35,547 nucleotides of DNA from CAZYME01 sp964648115 (GTDB lineage Bacteria > Pseudomonadota > Gammaproteobacteria > Legionellales > Legionellaceae): assembly GCA_964648115.1 (NCBI GenBank), contig CAZYME010000024.1:1-35547 (forward strand), read 5' to 3'. The translations under genes were made by a program, and so were the position numbers. The notes below the pieces were generated by a model. That model worked only from the letters and a program-made list of their open reading frames with translations, was not told the origin of the DNA and did no database searches. Shown here one piece after another: positions 1 to 7,107 of this stretch (position 1 is its first letter; every line of letters begins with the position of its first letter).

Positions 1-220
1 CACGCCTGTTGCCAGCCGCGCGGTGCGCTCTTACCGCACCATTTCACCCTTACCCATATACGCTCGCTAGATAAACCAGCAATAGTATGTAGGCGGTATA
101 TTTTCTGTGGCACTTTCCGTAGACTCACGCCTCCCAGGAGTTACCTGGCACTCTGCCCTATGGAGCCCGGACTTTCCTCCCTTTTGCCGGAGCAAAAGAG
201 CGATTGTCTAACCGACTTTG
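1..220 (-). ncRNA. rnpB: RNase P RNA (rnpB), 3' end cut off by the window edge
   Basis: This is the catalytic RNA of ribonuclease P, which removes the 5' leader from tRNA precursors. Read on the minus strand it begins near 220 with AAGTCGGTTAGACAATCG. It then shows the hallmark conserved block GGAGGAAAGTCCGGGCTCC (162-180), followed by CATAGGGCAGAGTGCCAGGTA, an alternating stem region, and GGGTAAGGGTGAAATGGTGC near 40-60. These match the bacterial A-type rnpB core in order and spacing. Family members are usually about 350-400 nt, so roughly 150 nt of the 3' half, including the closing P4 strand, lies before base 1. The 5' end is assigned by similarity to the family and is good to a few bases. 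Confidence 0.95.
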
Positions 221-226
221 TAGGGA

Positions 227-232
227 ATAGTA
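227..232 (-). promoter_or_regulatory. candidate -10 box for rnpB
   Basis: On the minus strand TACTAT ends about 7 nt before the inferred rnpB 5' end, the right distance for a sigma-70 -10 element. No convincing -35 hexamer is visible 17 nt upstream. The call rests on position and a 5/6 match only. Confidence 0.35.
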
Positions 233-271
233 TCAGAGTGACTATCAGAAGACCAGCGATAAAACGTACAC

Positions 272-300
272 GGGACTGTAAAAGTTACTTTTTACAGCCC
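272..300. terminator. hairpin between fis and rnpB, possible fis terminator
   Basis: GGG-A-CTGTAAAA (272-283) pairs with TTTTACAGCCC (290-300), giving an 11-bp stem with one bulged A and a 6-nt loop. It lies just 3' of the fis stop codon and upstream of the rnpB start. No T-run follows on either strand, so it may be a factor-dependent terminator or an RNA-stabilising stem rather than a canonical intrinsic terminator. Confidence 0.5.
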
Positions 301-326
301 CCTAAGCTCAGGAAGAGCTGCGTACA

Positions 327-614
327 TTAAAATTCACGAGTACCAATAAATTCGTCATCAAAATAACGCTTTAGTTTAGTGCGCAATGTACCACGGCTTA
401 CGCCTAAAACACGGGCAGCTTTTGATTGATTGTAACGCGTCATTTCCATTACTGTACGAAATAAAGGCGCTTCAACTTCCTCAACAATCAGTTGATATAA
501 GTTAAGGTTCGCATCTTTATTGCTGACAGCATTCAGATATCCTTTAACAGCACCAACTACTTGTTGTGATAAAGCTTCGTTATATTGTTGAACATCCTGC
601 ATTACAACGCTCAT
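327..614 (-). CDS. fis: Fis-family nucleoid-associated DNA-binding protein
   Basis: Fis is a small homodimeric protein that bends DNA and regulates rRNA, tRNA and many growth-phase genes. The C-terminal half reads YNQSKAARVLGVSRGTLRTK, the classic Fis/NtrC-type helix-turn-helix, and the N-terminal half is a helical dimerisation region. I place the start at the ATG at 614 (MSVVMQDVQQ). A TTG four codons upstream (626) is in frame, but its TTGGAG is itself the ribosome binding site (GGAG, 7 nt before the ATG). The product is 95 residues, close to the usual 98. It is not linked to dusB, its common partner in enterics; it sits alone beside rnpB. Its upstream region (615-868) is very AT-rich and probably carries its promoter. 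Related bacteria often have several fis paralogues, so this may be one of a set. Confidence 0.9.
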   Translation of the reverse strand: MSVVMQDVQQYNEALSQQVVGAVKGYLNAVSNKDANLNLYQLIVEEVEAPLFRTVMEMTRYNQSKAARVLGVSRGTLRTKLKRYFDDEFIGTREF

Positions 615-868
615 TTTTTTCTCCAAAAACTACTTATTAATTGTCTATTAGCCTATTCGATCATAGATTGGCCGAACATCGTGTGTGATATAATAACAAA
701 TATCTCAAAGAGTGTAAATATTGTTTTAATGCTATTCATTTATTAAGGGAAGATTAAGCGCGTATAATTTTGAATTATAGGCATTATTTTTTTAATAAAT
801 TTGTGTATTCTTAGCAATAAATGCCATGTTTTTGTGAATTTTTGCTACTTATAGGGAGATGACTAACT

Positions 869-1573
869 ATGAATAAAACGATTTATTCCACCAATAAACA
901 CATTGTTCTACCCTTGATCTTATTACTTGCTCCACTTTTATCCGAAGCAGCAGAAAAAAATCATATGCGAGGGACTCGATACTGTGAAATTATCGTTAAC
1001 AAAACACTTACAAGTTACGCTGTATACAATACATGGGGGCTTAATGATTGCCCTGAAAAAACTTGGAGCAACATAACGGTTGCCGAGGTTAAAAAAGAAA
1101 CTGGAGCTTCTTTTGCACGTTTAAATGGGCCGCGGTATTGGGTTATTGATGGACTTACAAACTCAAGCCTAATTAACCCCACTAAGAAGACCCTGGCAGG
1201 GCTAGAATTCCGAGAAGCAGGCATCTTACGTATCCCCATGATTGATTTGCTACGATCTAACTCACCTTACCGCCAACACAAAGTTGATCGTCACACAACC
1301 TGGATCTATCAATCTAATAAACCCATTTATGAGCTTATTGACCCTAAAGGCAATGTATTCGTCATGCAATCTTACAGCATCGAAAAACAGCCTCAAACTA
1401 GCGGCTCACTTTCTCAATTGGGCTCAAAGCTTTCGCTACCTAAAGGCTGGCAGTTTAAAACTGGGACACTCAAAAAATCGGCCATACTGCAAGCTATTAA
1501 TGACCATGCTGTGGTCGTTCAGGACGATTTTTTAAACACGTATCAAATGGCTACGGAGGATTTTCTTAAGTAA
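869..1573 (+). CDS. exported protein of unknown function
   Basis: I do not recognise a named family with certainty. The 234-residue product starts with a typical Sec signal peptide: a lysine early on, a hydrophobic stretch VLPLILLLAPLL, and likely cleavage after SEAAEK or nearby, around residue 28. It should therefore be periplasmic or secreted. The mature part contains two cysteines (GTRYCEI and LNDCPEK) that could form a disulfide. It also has a run IYELIDPKGNVFVMQSYSIE followed by LSQLGSKLSLPKGWQF, which reads like a conserved beta-rich core. A clear start codon follows AGGGAGATGAC. The gene is monocistronic, divergent from fis, and is followed directly by a palindromic repeat at 1591-1663. 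Codon use looks like that of its neighbours, with no sign of recent transfer. Confidence 0.75.
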   Translation: MNKTIYSTNKHIVLPLILLLAPLLSEAAEKNHMRGTRYCEIIVNKTLTSYAVYNTWGLNDCPEKTWSNITVAEVKKETGASFARLNGPRYWVIDGLTNSSLINPTKKTLAGLEFREAGILRIPMIDLLRSNSPYRQHKVDRHTTWIYQSNKPIYELIDPKGNVFVMQSYSIEKQPQTSGSLSQLGSKLSLPKGWQFKTGTLKKSAILQAINDHAVVVQDDFLNTYQMATEDFLK

Positions 1574-1590
1574 ATATAAAGCACTTCTTT

Positions 1591-1663
1591 GCCCGTATGG
1601 CGCGGAATGCGGGATTAAACCGCACGTCCATTCCCGCATTCCGCTTCACTCCATACGGGCTAC
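1591..1663. repeat. family A palindromic repeat, full copy 1
   Basis: A long inverted repeat. The left arm starts GCCCGTATGG and contains CGGAATGCGGGA; the right arm contains TCCCGCATTCCG and ends CCATACGGGCTAC. The arms are separated by about 16 nt. It fills the gap between two convergent genes. A similar full copy lies at 9796-9874, and half-copies at 25462-25493, 27963-27995 and 31285-31318. It looks like a REP/MITE-type dispersed palindrome and could fold as a strong hairpin in transcripts from either side. Confidence 0.85.
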
Positions 1664-1670
1664 ATTAAAT

Positions 1671-2519
1671 TTATGGCTTCAATTGATTTTCCAATGTGGC
1701 GGGTAAGAACCCTTCCTTGGTATCCGGGGTCTTTTGGGGCGCTGGATAGGTTATCCCTGGGGCTGGATTTTCGAGGGCTTGGGTTAATGTAATAAATTTA
1801 TACCCATTTTGCTTATACATTTGTATCACATCATTTAATAGATAACTGTTAAGCAAATTCGCGTGAATCAACAGTATTTGTCTAACAGGCTGGCCATTGG
1901 CGCGTTTCTCGGCCCTTAGGGTTTGTTGCCAAATATATTCAAGATAACGCCCTTTCATCTTTCCTATATAGCTTTCTCTGGAACGGTAAGGAACGTGATA
2001 AAGCTGTTCGTTAAATCGAAAATCTTTACTGTCGATCGTTACAGGCGCGACAGTGTAATTATTTGCCGCCAGGTAATCGAGAACCTTAGGTTTTGATTGC
2101 TGATTGCCCTCAGCAAGATAGGGATAACGAAAATACTTTGGCTCGGTCAATAAAGGAGATAACACTTTATCTGCACGAGCAATATCAGCAATATAGGCGT
2201 CCGCACCTATTTGATTTAAGCTTTTATGGGAATATGTATGATTACCAATCGACAAACCTGCGCTACGGAATTGCTCTAAAAATTCCCACTGGCCCTTTTC
2301 TATCGCCCCACCAATCACAAAACCAGTAGCGGGCACTTTATTGTCCGAGAGAACCTGTACCATTCTCATAAAACGTTCTGTAGACCGTTGCTGATTACCA
2401 GGTGTATTCATTTTTGAACCGACCAATGGTAAATCATCAATGGTAATTGCAATCTCACGATCTTGAGCAAAGCAGTTAGATGTACAAAATATCAACAACA
2501 AATAATATAGTTTTCGCAT
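1671..2519 (-). CDS. exported polysaccharide deacetylase-like (NodB homology) protein, paralogue 1
   Basis: This is a predicted carbohydrate esterase 4-type deacetylase that acts on N-acetylated glycans in the periplasm or outside the cell. The 282-residue protein has a signal peptide (MRKLYYLLLIFCTSNCFAQ). NodB-domain motifs follow in order: TIDDLP (motif 1, normally TFDD), GNHTYSHKSL (motif 2, the metal-binding H-x3-H), FRYPYL (motif 3) and ILLIHANLLN (C-terminal His motif). The metal-binding Asp and both His residues are present. The ATG is preceded by AGGGAT. A paralogue at 24618-25451 shares the same motif versions and the strings EPKYFRYPYL and IWQQTL. The C-terminal proline-rich tail of about 35 residues is longer than in the paralogue. 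The substrate cannot be told from sequence; peptidoglycan or a surface glycan is plausible. Confidence 0.88.
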   Translation of the reverse strand: MRKLYYLLLIFCTSNCFAQDREIAITIDDLPLVGSKMNTPGNQQRSTERFMRMVQVLSDNKVPATGFVIGGAIEKGQWEFLEQFRSAGLSIGNHTYSHKSLNQIGADAYIADIARADKVLSPLLTEPKYFRYPYLAEGNQQSKPKVLDYLAANNYTVAPVTIDSKDFRFNEQLYHVPYRSRESYIGKMKGRYLEYIWQQTLRAEKRANGQPVRQILLIHANLLNSYLLNDVIQMYKQNGYKFITLTQALENPAPGITYPAPQKTPDTKEGFLPATLENQLKP

Positions 2520-2570
2520 GAATAATCCCTTATCAGCTTATACCTATAAAATCAGTGTAGCAGAAAATAA

Positions 2571-2942
2571 CTATAACTCTTCAACAGTGAAACTTTCTCC
2601 GCAACCACATTGACCCGTTTGATTTGGGTTATTAAAAACAAATTTAGAGTTCAACCCTTGCTTCACGTAATCTACAGCCATACCTTTAAGATACGGATAG
2701 CTTTTTTTATCAATACAAATCAAATAATTTTCTGCAAGCGGCAAAACCACATCATCCACCAAGGGCGCTTTAACATAATCGACAACATAAGATAACCCAG
2801 AGCAACCGGTTTTTTTGACCGACAATCGAATCCCTTTACTATCGTTCTGTTTGCTTAAGTACGACATAACATGATTAGTAGCTGCTTCACTAAATGTTAT
2901 AATTGGCACAGAAGATGCCAATTGTTGGATAACTTCGCTCAC
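2571..2942 (-). CDS. iscA: A-type iron-sulfur carrier protein (IscA/SufA/ErpA family)
   Basis: This protein carries or transfers Fe-S clusters to apo-enzymes in the cytoplasm. The 123-residue product has the HesB/IscA core with the three invariant cysteines: C47 in KTGCSGL, and C112 and C114 in QCGCGESF near the C-terminus. The N-terminal extension of about 12 residues is slightly longer than in E. coli IscA (107 residues). Translation starts at a GTG (2942) after TAGGAG with good spacing. It lies downstream of iscS on the same strand, separated by about 200 nt that are largely a family B repeat. No iscU, hscBA or fdx is adjacent, so IscA, SufA and ErpA cannot be told apart from context. I use iscA because of the iscS neighbour. 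Confidence 0.9.
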   Translation of the reverse strand: MSEVIQQLASSVPIITFSEAATNHVMSYLSKQNDSKGIRLSVKKTGCSGLSYVVDYVKAPLVDDVVLPLAENYLICIDKKSYPYLKGMAVDYVKQGLNSKFVFNNPNQTGQCGCGESFTVEEL

Positions 2943-3038
2943 TACAAACTCCTATATTTTAACCACTACATATATTATAACCCCAATAATGGTTTTTTTA
3001 TTGAAACAAAAACAAATGTTACATGTTAAACAATATTT

Positions 3039-3152
3039 AACGAAGGGAGGGCTCCTGTCACGCGCAGCCCTGAGGCTCTTGAAGGAAGAGCACGACGGGA
3101 TACCTGCAGCGACAGGTCCCTGAGACACCCGAACCCGCTTTCAGGCTTCGTT
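3039..3152. repeat. family B palindromic repeat, copy 1 (3' end of iscS)
   Basis: The element is bounded by AACGAAG (3039-3045) and CTTCGTT (3146-3152), a perfect terminal inverted repeat. Inside are GGGAGGGCTCCTGTC and GACAGGTCCCTGAGACAC, which can pair (GGGCTCCTGTC with GACAGGTCCC) to form a strong stem. There is also a nested stem GCTCTT...AAGAGC. A shorter copy sits at 6003-6100. The element overlaps the last codons of iscS: minus-strand GAAGCCTGA gives the final residues and the stop. Confidence 0.8.
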
Positions 3153-4319
3153 TAAAAAAGAGCTTGCCCCAGCCCTAAGCACCTCAATCTGTCGACAAAT
3201 AACAGCTGCAGCCCGATCTACTTGTTCCTCAGTAGTAAAACGCCCCATCGACAAACGCACAGCACTTTGTGCCAATTCTTTACTTAAACCCAAAGCACAC
3301 AAAACATAAGAAGGCTGCAAACTAGCGGATGAACAGGCTGACGTCGTGGAAACAGCCAACTCACTTAATGCCGGCAAAAGCGCCCCCCCATCAATACCAC
3401 TAAAGCTAAAATTAAGATTGCCCGCAATACGCTCATCAGCACTACCATTAAGACAGATACCAGGTAAATCACGAATACCTTCCCACAGTTTTTGTCGCAG
3501 ACGGAATATACGAGATTGCTCATCAAGACGCCCTGCCTCACTTAAAGCAAACGCCTCACCCATGCCGACGATTTGATGCGTAGGCAGTGTACCCGCCCGC
3601 AAGCCACCCTCATGCCCACCGCCAAAACTCTGCGGCTGCAATCGAATCCGCGGTTGATGCCGAACATACAAAGCCCCAACTCCTTTAGGCCCATAATTTT
3701 TATGCGCTGAAAAAGACATTAGATCCACTGGCAATTCACGGAGATTGATAGCCAACTTGCCAGCACTTTGTGCAGCGTCAACATGAAAAATAATCCCTTT
3801 CCCTTTTAACAGAGCACCTATAGAGTCAATATCCTGCACCACACCGATTTCATTATTAACATGCATAATGGAAACTAGCACCGTATCTTCTCGCAGAGCC
3901 TCTTGCAATGAGGCCAGACTTAATAACCCATCGCTTTGTGGCGACAAATAAGTCACCTGAAAACCTTCCTGCTCCAACTTACGACAACTATCTAATACTG
4001 CCTTATGCTCTGTTGTCATAGTGACTATATGGCGACCTTTACGCTGATAAAAACGTGCGGCCCCTAAGATTGCTAAATTATTTGCTTCCGTGGCTCCCGA
4101 TGTAAAAACCATATCATCGACTGTAGCGCCCACAGCATCCGCAATCTGAGAACGAGCCCGCTCAACAGCCAAAGCCGCCTCTCTTCCATAAAGATGTGTT
4201 GCTGAAGCTGGATTACCGAAATGGCCTGTGGGGCCCATGTATTGAAGCATAACCTCAATTACACGAGGATCAACCGGTGTGGTTGCCATATAATCGAAAT
4301 AGATGGGTTGCTCATTCAT
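3141..4319 (-). CDS. iscS: cysteine desulfurase (IscS/NifS family)
   Basis: A PLP-dependent enzyme that removes sulfur from L-cysteine and passes it as persulfide to Fe-S scaffolds or tRNA thiolation proteins. The 392-residue product has the aminotransferase class V fold, the PLP-binding region SGATEANN (74-81) and HVDAAQSAGK (179-188), the Schiff-base lysine K207 in SFSAHKNYGPKG, and the sulfur-accepting C329 in TTSACSSASLQPSYVL, on the short loop typical of group I enzymes. The C-terminus ends ...AGASSFLNEA and lacks the LSPLWEM...WAHH tail that docks IscU in E. coli. The last residues and stop lie in a repeat element. The ATG is one base after the trmJ stop and is preceded by GAGGA, so it is co-transcribed and probably translationally coupled with trmJ. 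The repeat separates it from iscA downstream. Confidence 0.94.
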   Translation of the reverse strand: MNEQPIYFDYMATTPVDPRVIEVMLQYMGPTGHFGNPASATHLYGREAALAVERARSQIADAVGATVDDMVFTSGATEANNLAILGAARFYQRKGRHIVTMTTEHKAVLDSCRKLEQEGFQVTYLSPQSDGLLSLASLQEALREDTVLVSIMHVNNEIGVVQDIDSIGALLKGKGIIFHVDAAQSAGKLAINLRELPVDLMSFSAHKNYGPKGVGALYVRHQPRIRLQPQSFGGGHEGGLRAGTLPTHQIVGMGEAFALSEAGRLDEQSRIFRLRQKLWEGIRDLPGICLNGSADERIAGNLNFSFSGIDGGALLPALSELAVSTTSACSSASLQPSYVLCALGLSKELAQSAVRLSMGRFTTEEQVDRAAAVICRQIEVLRAGASSFLNEA

Positions 4320-4320
4320 A

Positions 4321-5052
4321 TTACGTCCTCGCTTTTCGCAATGCCGTTTGAATGTGGGTTAATATCCCTCTTAAAATATTAACCTCCATATGTTCAAGTC
4401 TAACACGGTTATATAATCGGCGCAGACGCTGAAGGAGCTTGCGCGGATTTGATGGCTTAAGAAAATCAATCTCCACCAGCACCTCTTGCAAGTGCGTATA
4501 AAACTGCTCAACCTCTTCTACGGTAGCCTGGCTGTCGCGACTTACTCCAACGTCTATTGCGGGTGATAACAATTTCATCCGTAATTCGTAAGCCATGATT
4601 TGTACTGCCTGAGAAAGATTCAGTGAGCTAAAGGCAGGATTACTAGGAATATTGACATGATAGTGGCAATGTAAAAGCTCATCGTTAGTCAATCCCGCGT
4701 GCTCACGGCCAAAAACAATAGCAATTTCTGTTGATTCTGGAGTTTCGGCAACCAACTGGGCAGTTGCAGCAGGAGTCAATCCTGGTAAAGTAATTTCTCG
4801 TGATCGGGCACTGGTAGCAAATACTAACTGACAACCCTTAAGAGCATCTTTTAACGAGTCAGTGATAACTGCTTGGTCCAATACATCATAAGCTCCTGCC
4901 GACATCTCATGAGCACGTGGATCGGGAAAAATTTTAGGCGAGACTAAATAAAGACGATGCAAACCCATCGTTTTCATTGCTCGGGCTGTTGACCCTATAT
5001 TCCCTGGATGTGTAGTTGCTACTAAAATTATGCGGATTGTTTCAAATTTCAT
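4321..5052 (-). CDS. trmJ: tRNA (cytidine/uridine-2'-O)-methyltransferase TrmJ
   Basis: A SPOUT-class enzyme that 2'-O-methylates position 32 of tRNA anticodon loops using S-adenosylmethionine. The sequence opens IRIILVATTHPGNIGSTARA, the family's N-terminal motif 1. It then shows IAIVFGREHAGLTNDEL (motif 2) and VNIPSNPAFSSLNLSQAV...YE (motif 3, the knotted SAM site), and ends in a helical dimer or tRNA-binding tail. I choose the ATG at 5052 (MKFETIRI), giving 243 residues and matching E. coli TrmJ, which starts just before the same IRIVLV motif. The longer frame to 5100 would leave only 5 nt to divergent suhB and would cover the suhB promoter candidate. It heads the trmJ-iscS unit; iscS starts one base after its stop. 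Confidence 0.92.
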   Translation of the reverse strand: MKFETIRIILVATTHPGNIGSTARAMKTMGLHRLYLVSPKIFPDPRAHEMSAGAYDVLDQAVITDSLKDALKGCQLVFATSARSREITLPGLTPAATAQLVAETPESTEIAIVFGREHAGLTNDELLHCHYHVNIPSNPAFSSLNLSQAVQIMAYELRMKLLSPAIDVGVSRDSQATVEEVEQFYTHLQEVLVEIDFLKPSNPRKLLQRLRRLYNRVRLEHMEVNILRGILTHIQTALRKART

Positions 5053-5070
5053 ATCATCATTACTAGAGTG

Positions 5071-5079
5071 TGGTACAAT
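5071..5079 (+). promoter_or_regulatory. extended -10 promoter candidate for suhB
   Basis: TGGTACAAT matches the extended -10 pattern TGnTAnAAT, 26 nt before the suhB ATG. No clear -35 is present, which extended -10 promoters tolerate. It would lie inside the trmJ frame if that gene started at 5100, which is one reason to prefer the shorter trmJ. Confidence 0.45.
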
Positions 5080-5105
5080 TCTTGGTTTTGTGACGAGCAT
5101 AACAC

Positions 5106-5891
5106 ATGCAACCTCTTTTAAATATTGCCATAAGTGCCGCGCGTCAAGCTGGCGATATCATTGTACGCAATTTAGAACAGCTTGACCGTATCAAAATTAC
5201 GGCTAAAAGTAATGACGAGTCCTTTTGCGAAGTTGATATTAAAGCCGAACAAGCCATTATTAATTGTATTCACAAAGCCTATCCAGATCACGGTATTATC
5301 GCCGAGGAAAGTGGCATGCACAATGCCGACGCTGAATCAGTATGGATAATTGATCCGCTAGATGGCACCAACAACTACCTGCATGGTTTCCCATTTTACG
5401 CAGTTTCTATAGCGCTGCGTGTAAAAAACCGTATTGAACACGCTGTTGTCTATGATCCACTACGACACGAATGCTTCTCAGCCAGCCGCGGCCATGGCGC
5501 ACGCTTAAATGACCGCCGGCTACGTGTTTCAAAACAAACTCAACTTAGCGCATCAATGTTGGGAACCGCTTTTCCAATTCGTAACACTACCCGAACACAG
5601 CGTCATCTACCCACAATTGAGGCATTATCAGGAAAATGTGCTGGAGTGAGGGCCACAGGTTCAGCAGCACTGAATCTAGCTTATGTAGCTAGCGGCAGGC
5701 TCGATGGCTCATGGGACTTTGGTTTACGCCCATGGGATATTGCAGCTGGTTGTCTTTTAGTCCAAGAAGCAGGCGGCTTGGTGAGTGATTTTCAAGGCAG
5801 TGAAGATTACCTAAAGCATGGTGATATCATTGCTGGCACACCTAAGGTTTTTAAAGCCTTGCTGCAAACACTTATGCCTGTAGCTAAATAG
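5106..5891 (+). CDS. suhB: inositol-1-monophosphatase family protein SuhB
   Basis: A Mg2+-dependent phosphatase of the IMPase/FBPase superfamily. In E. coli SuhB also associates with NusA/NusG-containing complexes and supports rRNA transcription antitermination. At 261 residues it is close to E. coli SuhB (267). Metal-binding motifs are present: IIAEESG (64-70), WIIDPLDGTNNYLHGF (80-95, D83 and D86) and GSWDFGLRPWDIAAG (201-215, D211). The start ATG at 5106 gives a normal N-terminus without a signal peptide, so the protein is cytoplasmic. It is transcribed alone, divergent from trmJ. Downstream lies a 220-nt convergent gap full of palindromes. Confidence 0.93.
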   Translation: MQPLLNIAISAARQAGDIIVRNLEQLDRIKITAKSNDESFCEVDIKAEQAIINCIHKAYPDHGIIAEESGMHNADAESVWIIDPLDGTNNYLHGFPFYAVSIALRVKNRIEHAVVYDPLRHECFSASRGHGARLNDRRLRVSKQTQLSASMLGTAFPIRNTTRTQRHLPTIEALSGKCAGVRATGSAALNLAYVASGRLDGSWDFGLRPWDIAAGCLLVQEAGGLVSDFQGSEDYLKHGDIIAGTPKVFKALLQTLMPVAK

Positions 5892-5926
5892 TATCTAGCT
5901 TTCCCCGATTATCGATAAAAAAATGT

Positions 5927-5950
5927 AGCCCGGTTGCTTGCAACCAGGCT
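5927..5950. terminator. hairpin in the suhB/sppA convergent gap
   Basis: AGCC-C-GGTTGC (5927-5937) pairs with GCAACC-A-GGCT (5940-5950), 10 pairs with a single C/A mismatch and a tiny loop. It stands 36 nt after the suhB stop, preceded by a run of A (TTTTTTT read on the minus strand just after the stem). This makes it a plausible intrinsic terminator for transcription from the sppA side. It may also be a dispersed repeat. A 13-nt near-palindrome TGCAAAATTTGCA follows at 5956-5968. Confidence 0.55.
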
Positions 5951-6002
5951 GCGAGTGCAAAATTTGCATTCTATCCACCGAGTCACCTATTTGGCGCATC
6001 TT

Positions 6003-6100
6003 CAACGAAGGGTGCCGCGGAAGGGAGGGCTCCTGTCGCGCGCAGCATGCGAGCACGACAGGACCCTGAGACACAAGGGCCACTTTCAGGCCTCTTTTGT
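6003..6100. repeat. family B palindromic repeat, copy 2 (3' of sppA)
   Basis: It shares GGGAGGGCTCCTGTCGCGCG, GAGCACGACAGG, CCCTGAGACAC and CACTTTCAGGCC with the copy at 3039-3152, in the same order and orientation. The core CCTGTCGCGCGCAG...CGACAGG can form a GC-rich stem. As with copy 1, it lies directly 3' of a minus-strand gene (sppA ends at 6115). This copy is shorter between the core arms but has an extra GGTGCCGCGG near its left end. Confidence 0.78.
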
Positions 6101-6114
6101 AAAGGAACAGGGGT

Positions 6115-7071
6115 TTATTGAATTCCTGGCCGCATACCCAAAGCTATCGGCAACTGATCAGCCATTGCCGTGCCAATGTTTTTTGCCACACGCTCCATCA
6201 CGCTAGGCTGATAGGTATAATCAACGGCTTCTTCGATTTTAATAATATCTCGTGCTAATTGACCACTGCTAGCTAAACCATCAATCAGCCCTCTTTCTTT
6301 TGCTTGTATACCAGTCCAAAAGAGGCCGGAAAAGGTGTCGCTATCAATATGTAAGCGTTTCCCACGGCCCTCTTTTACTTTGCTAATAAATTGCTGATGA
6401 ATGATGTCTAACATGGTTTGTAATGTTTTCTGCTGGGTAGGGTTAACTGGTGAAAATTGATCCATGAACCCTTTGTTGCTTCCAGCCGTTTGCAAACGAC
6501 GGGTTACTCCCAATTTTTGTATGGTATCAACAAAACCGAACCCGTTGTAAATCACACCAATTGAACCTACTAAGCTAGAAGGATTCGCATAAATTTCATC
6601 AGCGGCTGCAGCCACATAGTAAGCAGCAGAAGCGCAAATATCGACGCACACAGCATAGATTTTAATATCAGGATGCTTTTTACGATAATAGCGCACGGTA
6701 TTATACATATAATCACCTTGCACAGGGCTGCCACCAGGGCTATCAATACGCAAGATAATTGCTTTCAACCCTTTGTTTTCATAGGCTTTTTGTAATCCTT
6801 TTATGAAATTATCCGCGCTTGCTGACTGACTATCAAAAATAGTGCCCTTCACATCGACCAAACCCACATGAGGCTTAGCTCGAAAGCTCACTGATTCGGC
6901 TCGCATCAATAAAAATAAATATACGCCGCATAAAATCAACAATGAAATGACAACCCGCTTTATCCAGCGCCAAAAACGCTTACGTCTTTGCTCTCGCATG
7001 TATTCAACAACAATCTGGTTTAATAACGCTTGTGAATTTGAACTATCAGCTGCAGAATTATTATTTGTCAT
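6115..7071 (-). CDS. sppA: signal peptide peptidase SppA, short (36K) type, S49 family
   Basis: A membrane-anchored serine protease that degrades cleaved signal peptides. The 318-residue protein has a charged cytoplasmic N-terminus (REQRRKRFWRWIKR), one membrane segment (about 40-56) and an S49/ClpP-crotonase-fold domain. Visible landmarks are LRIDSPGGSPVQGD (107-120), the nucleophile region ICASAAYYVAAAADEI (S148), ANPSSLVGSIGV, and the likely general-base K200 in AGSNKGFMDQFSP. S148 and K200 correspond closely to the Ser147/Lys199 dyad of the short Bacillus SppA, so this is the single-domain form, not the 67-kDa E. coli form. It is divergent from clpB, and its start codon lies within one arm of an inverted repeat (7069-7076). 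Confidence 0.9.
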   Translation of the reverse strand: MTNNNSAADSSNSQALLNQIVVEYMREQRRKRFWRWIKRVVISLLILCGVYLFLLMRAESVSFRAKPHVGLVDVKGTIFDSQSASADNFIKGLQKAYENKGLKAIILRIDSPGGSPVQGDYMYNTVRYYRKKHPDIKIYAVCVDICASAAYYVAAAADEIYANPSSLVGSIGVIYNGFGFVDTIQKLGVTRRLQTAGSNKGFMDQFSPVNPTQQKTLQTMLDIIHQQFISKVKEGRGKRLHIDSDTFSGLFWTGIQAKERGLIDGLASSGQLARDIIKIEEAVDYTYQPSVMERVAKNIGTAMADQLPIALGMRPGIQ

Positions 7072-7079
7072 ACCGTCTA

Positions 7080-7107
7080 CTTGATTTTACGAAATTTAAC
7101 CGCATTT
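7080..7107 (+). promoter_or_regulatory. candidate sigma-32 (heat-shock) promoter of clpB
   Basis: CTTGATT (7080-7086) resembles the sigma-32 -35 consensus CTTGAAA. After exactly 13 nt comes CCGCATTT (7100-7107), resembling the -10 consensus CCCCATnT. Position (40-67 nt before the clpB start) and the identity of the gene both fit. An 8-bp perfect inverted repeat, CATACCGT (7069-7076) and ACGGTATG (7109-7116), brackets it. Confidence 0.6.

Noticed and set aside
626..868. Gene or riboswitch in the AT-rich gap upstream of fis
   Set aside because: No credible frame or conserved RNA pattern is visible. The region is best read as promoter and leader DNA for the two divergent genes.
1242..1535. Plus-strand frame of 97 codons inside the exported-protein gene
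   Set aside because: It is a shifted frame of 869-1573, which has a signal peptide and a ribosome site. The shifted product looks random.
5934..6206. Plus-strand open frame of 90 codons in the suhB/sppA gap
   Set aside because: It is made mostly of the family B repeat and then runs antisense into the sppA 3' end. The peptide has no protein-like pattern.
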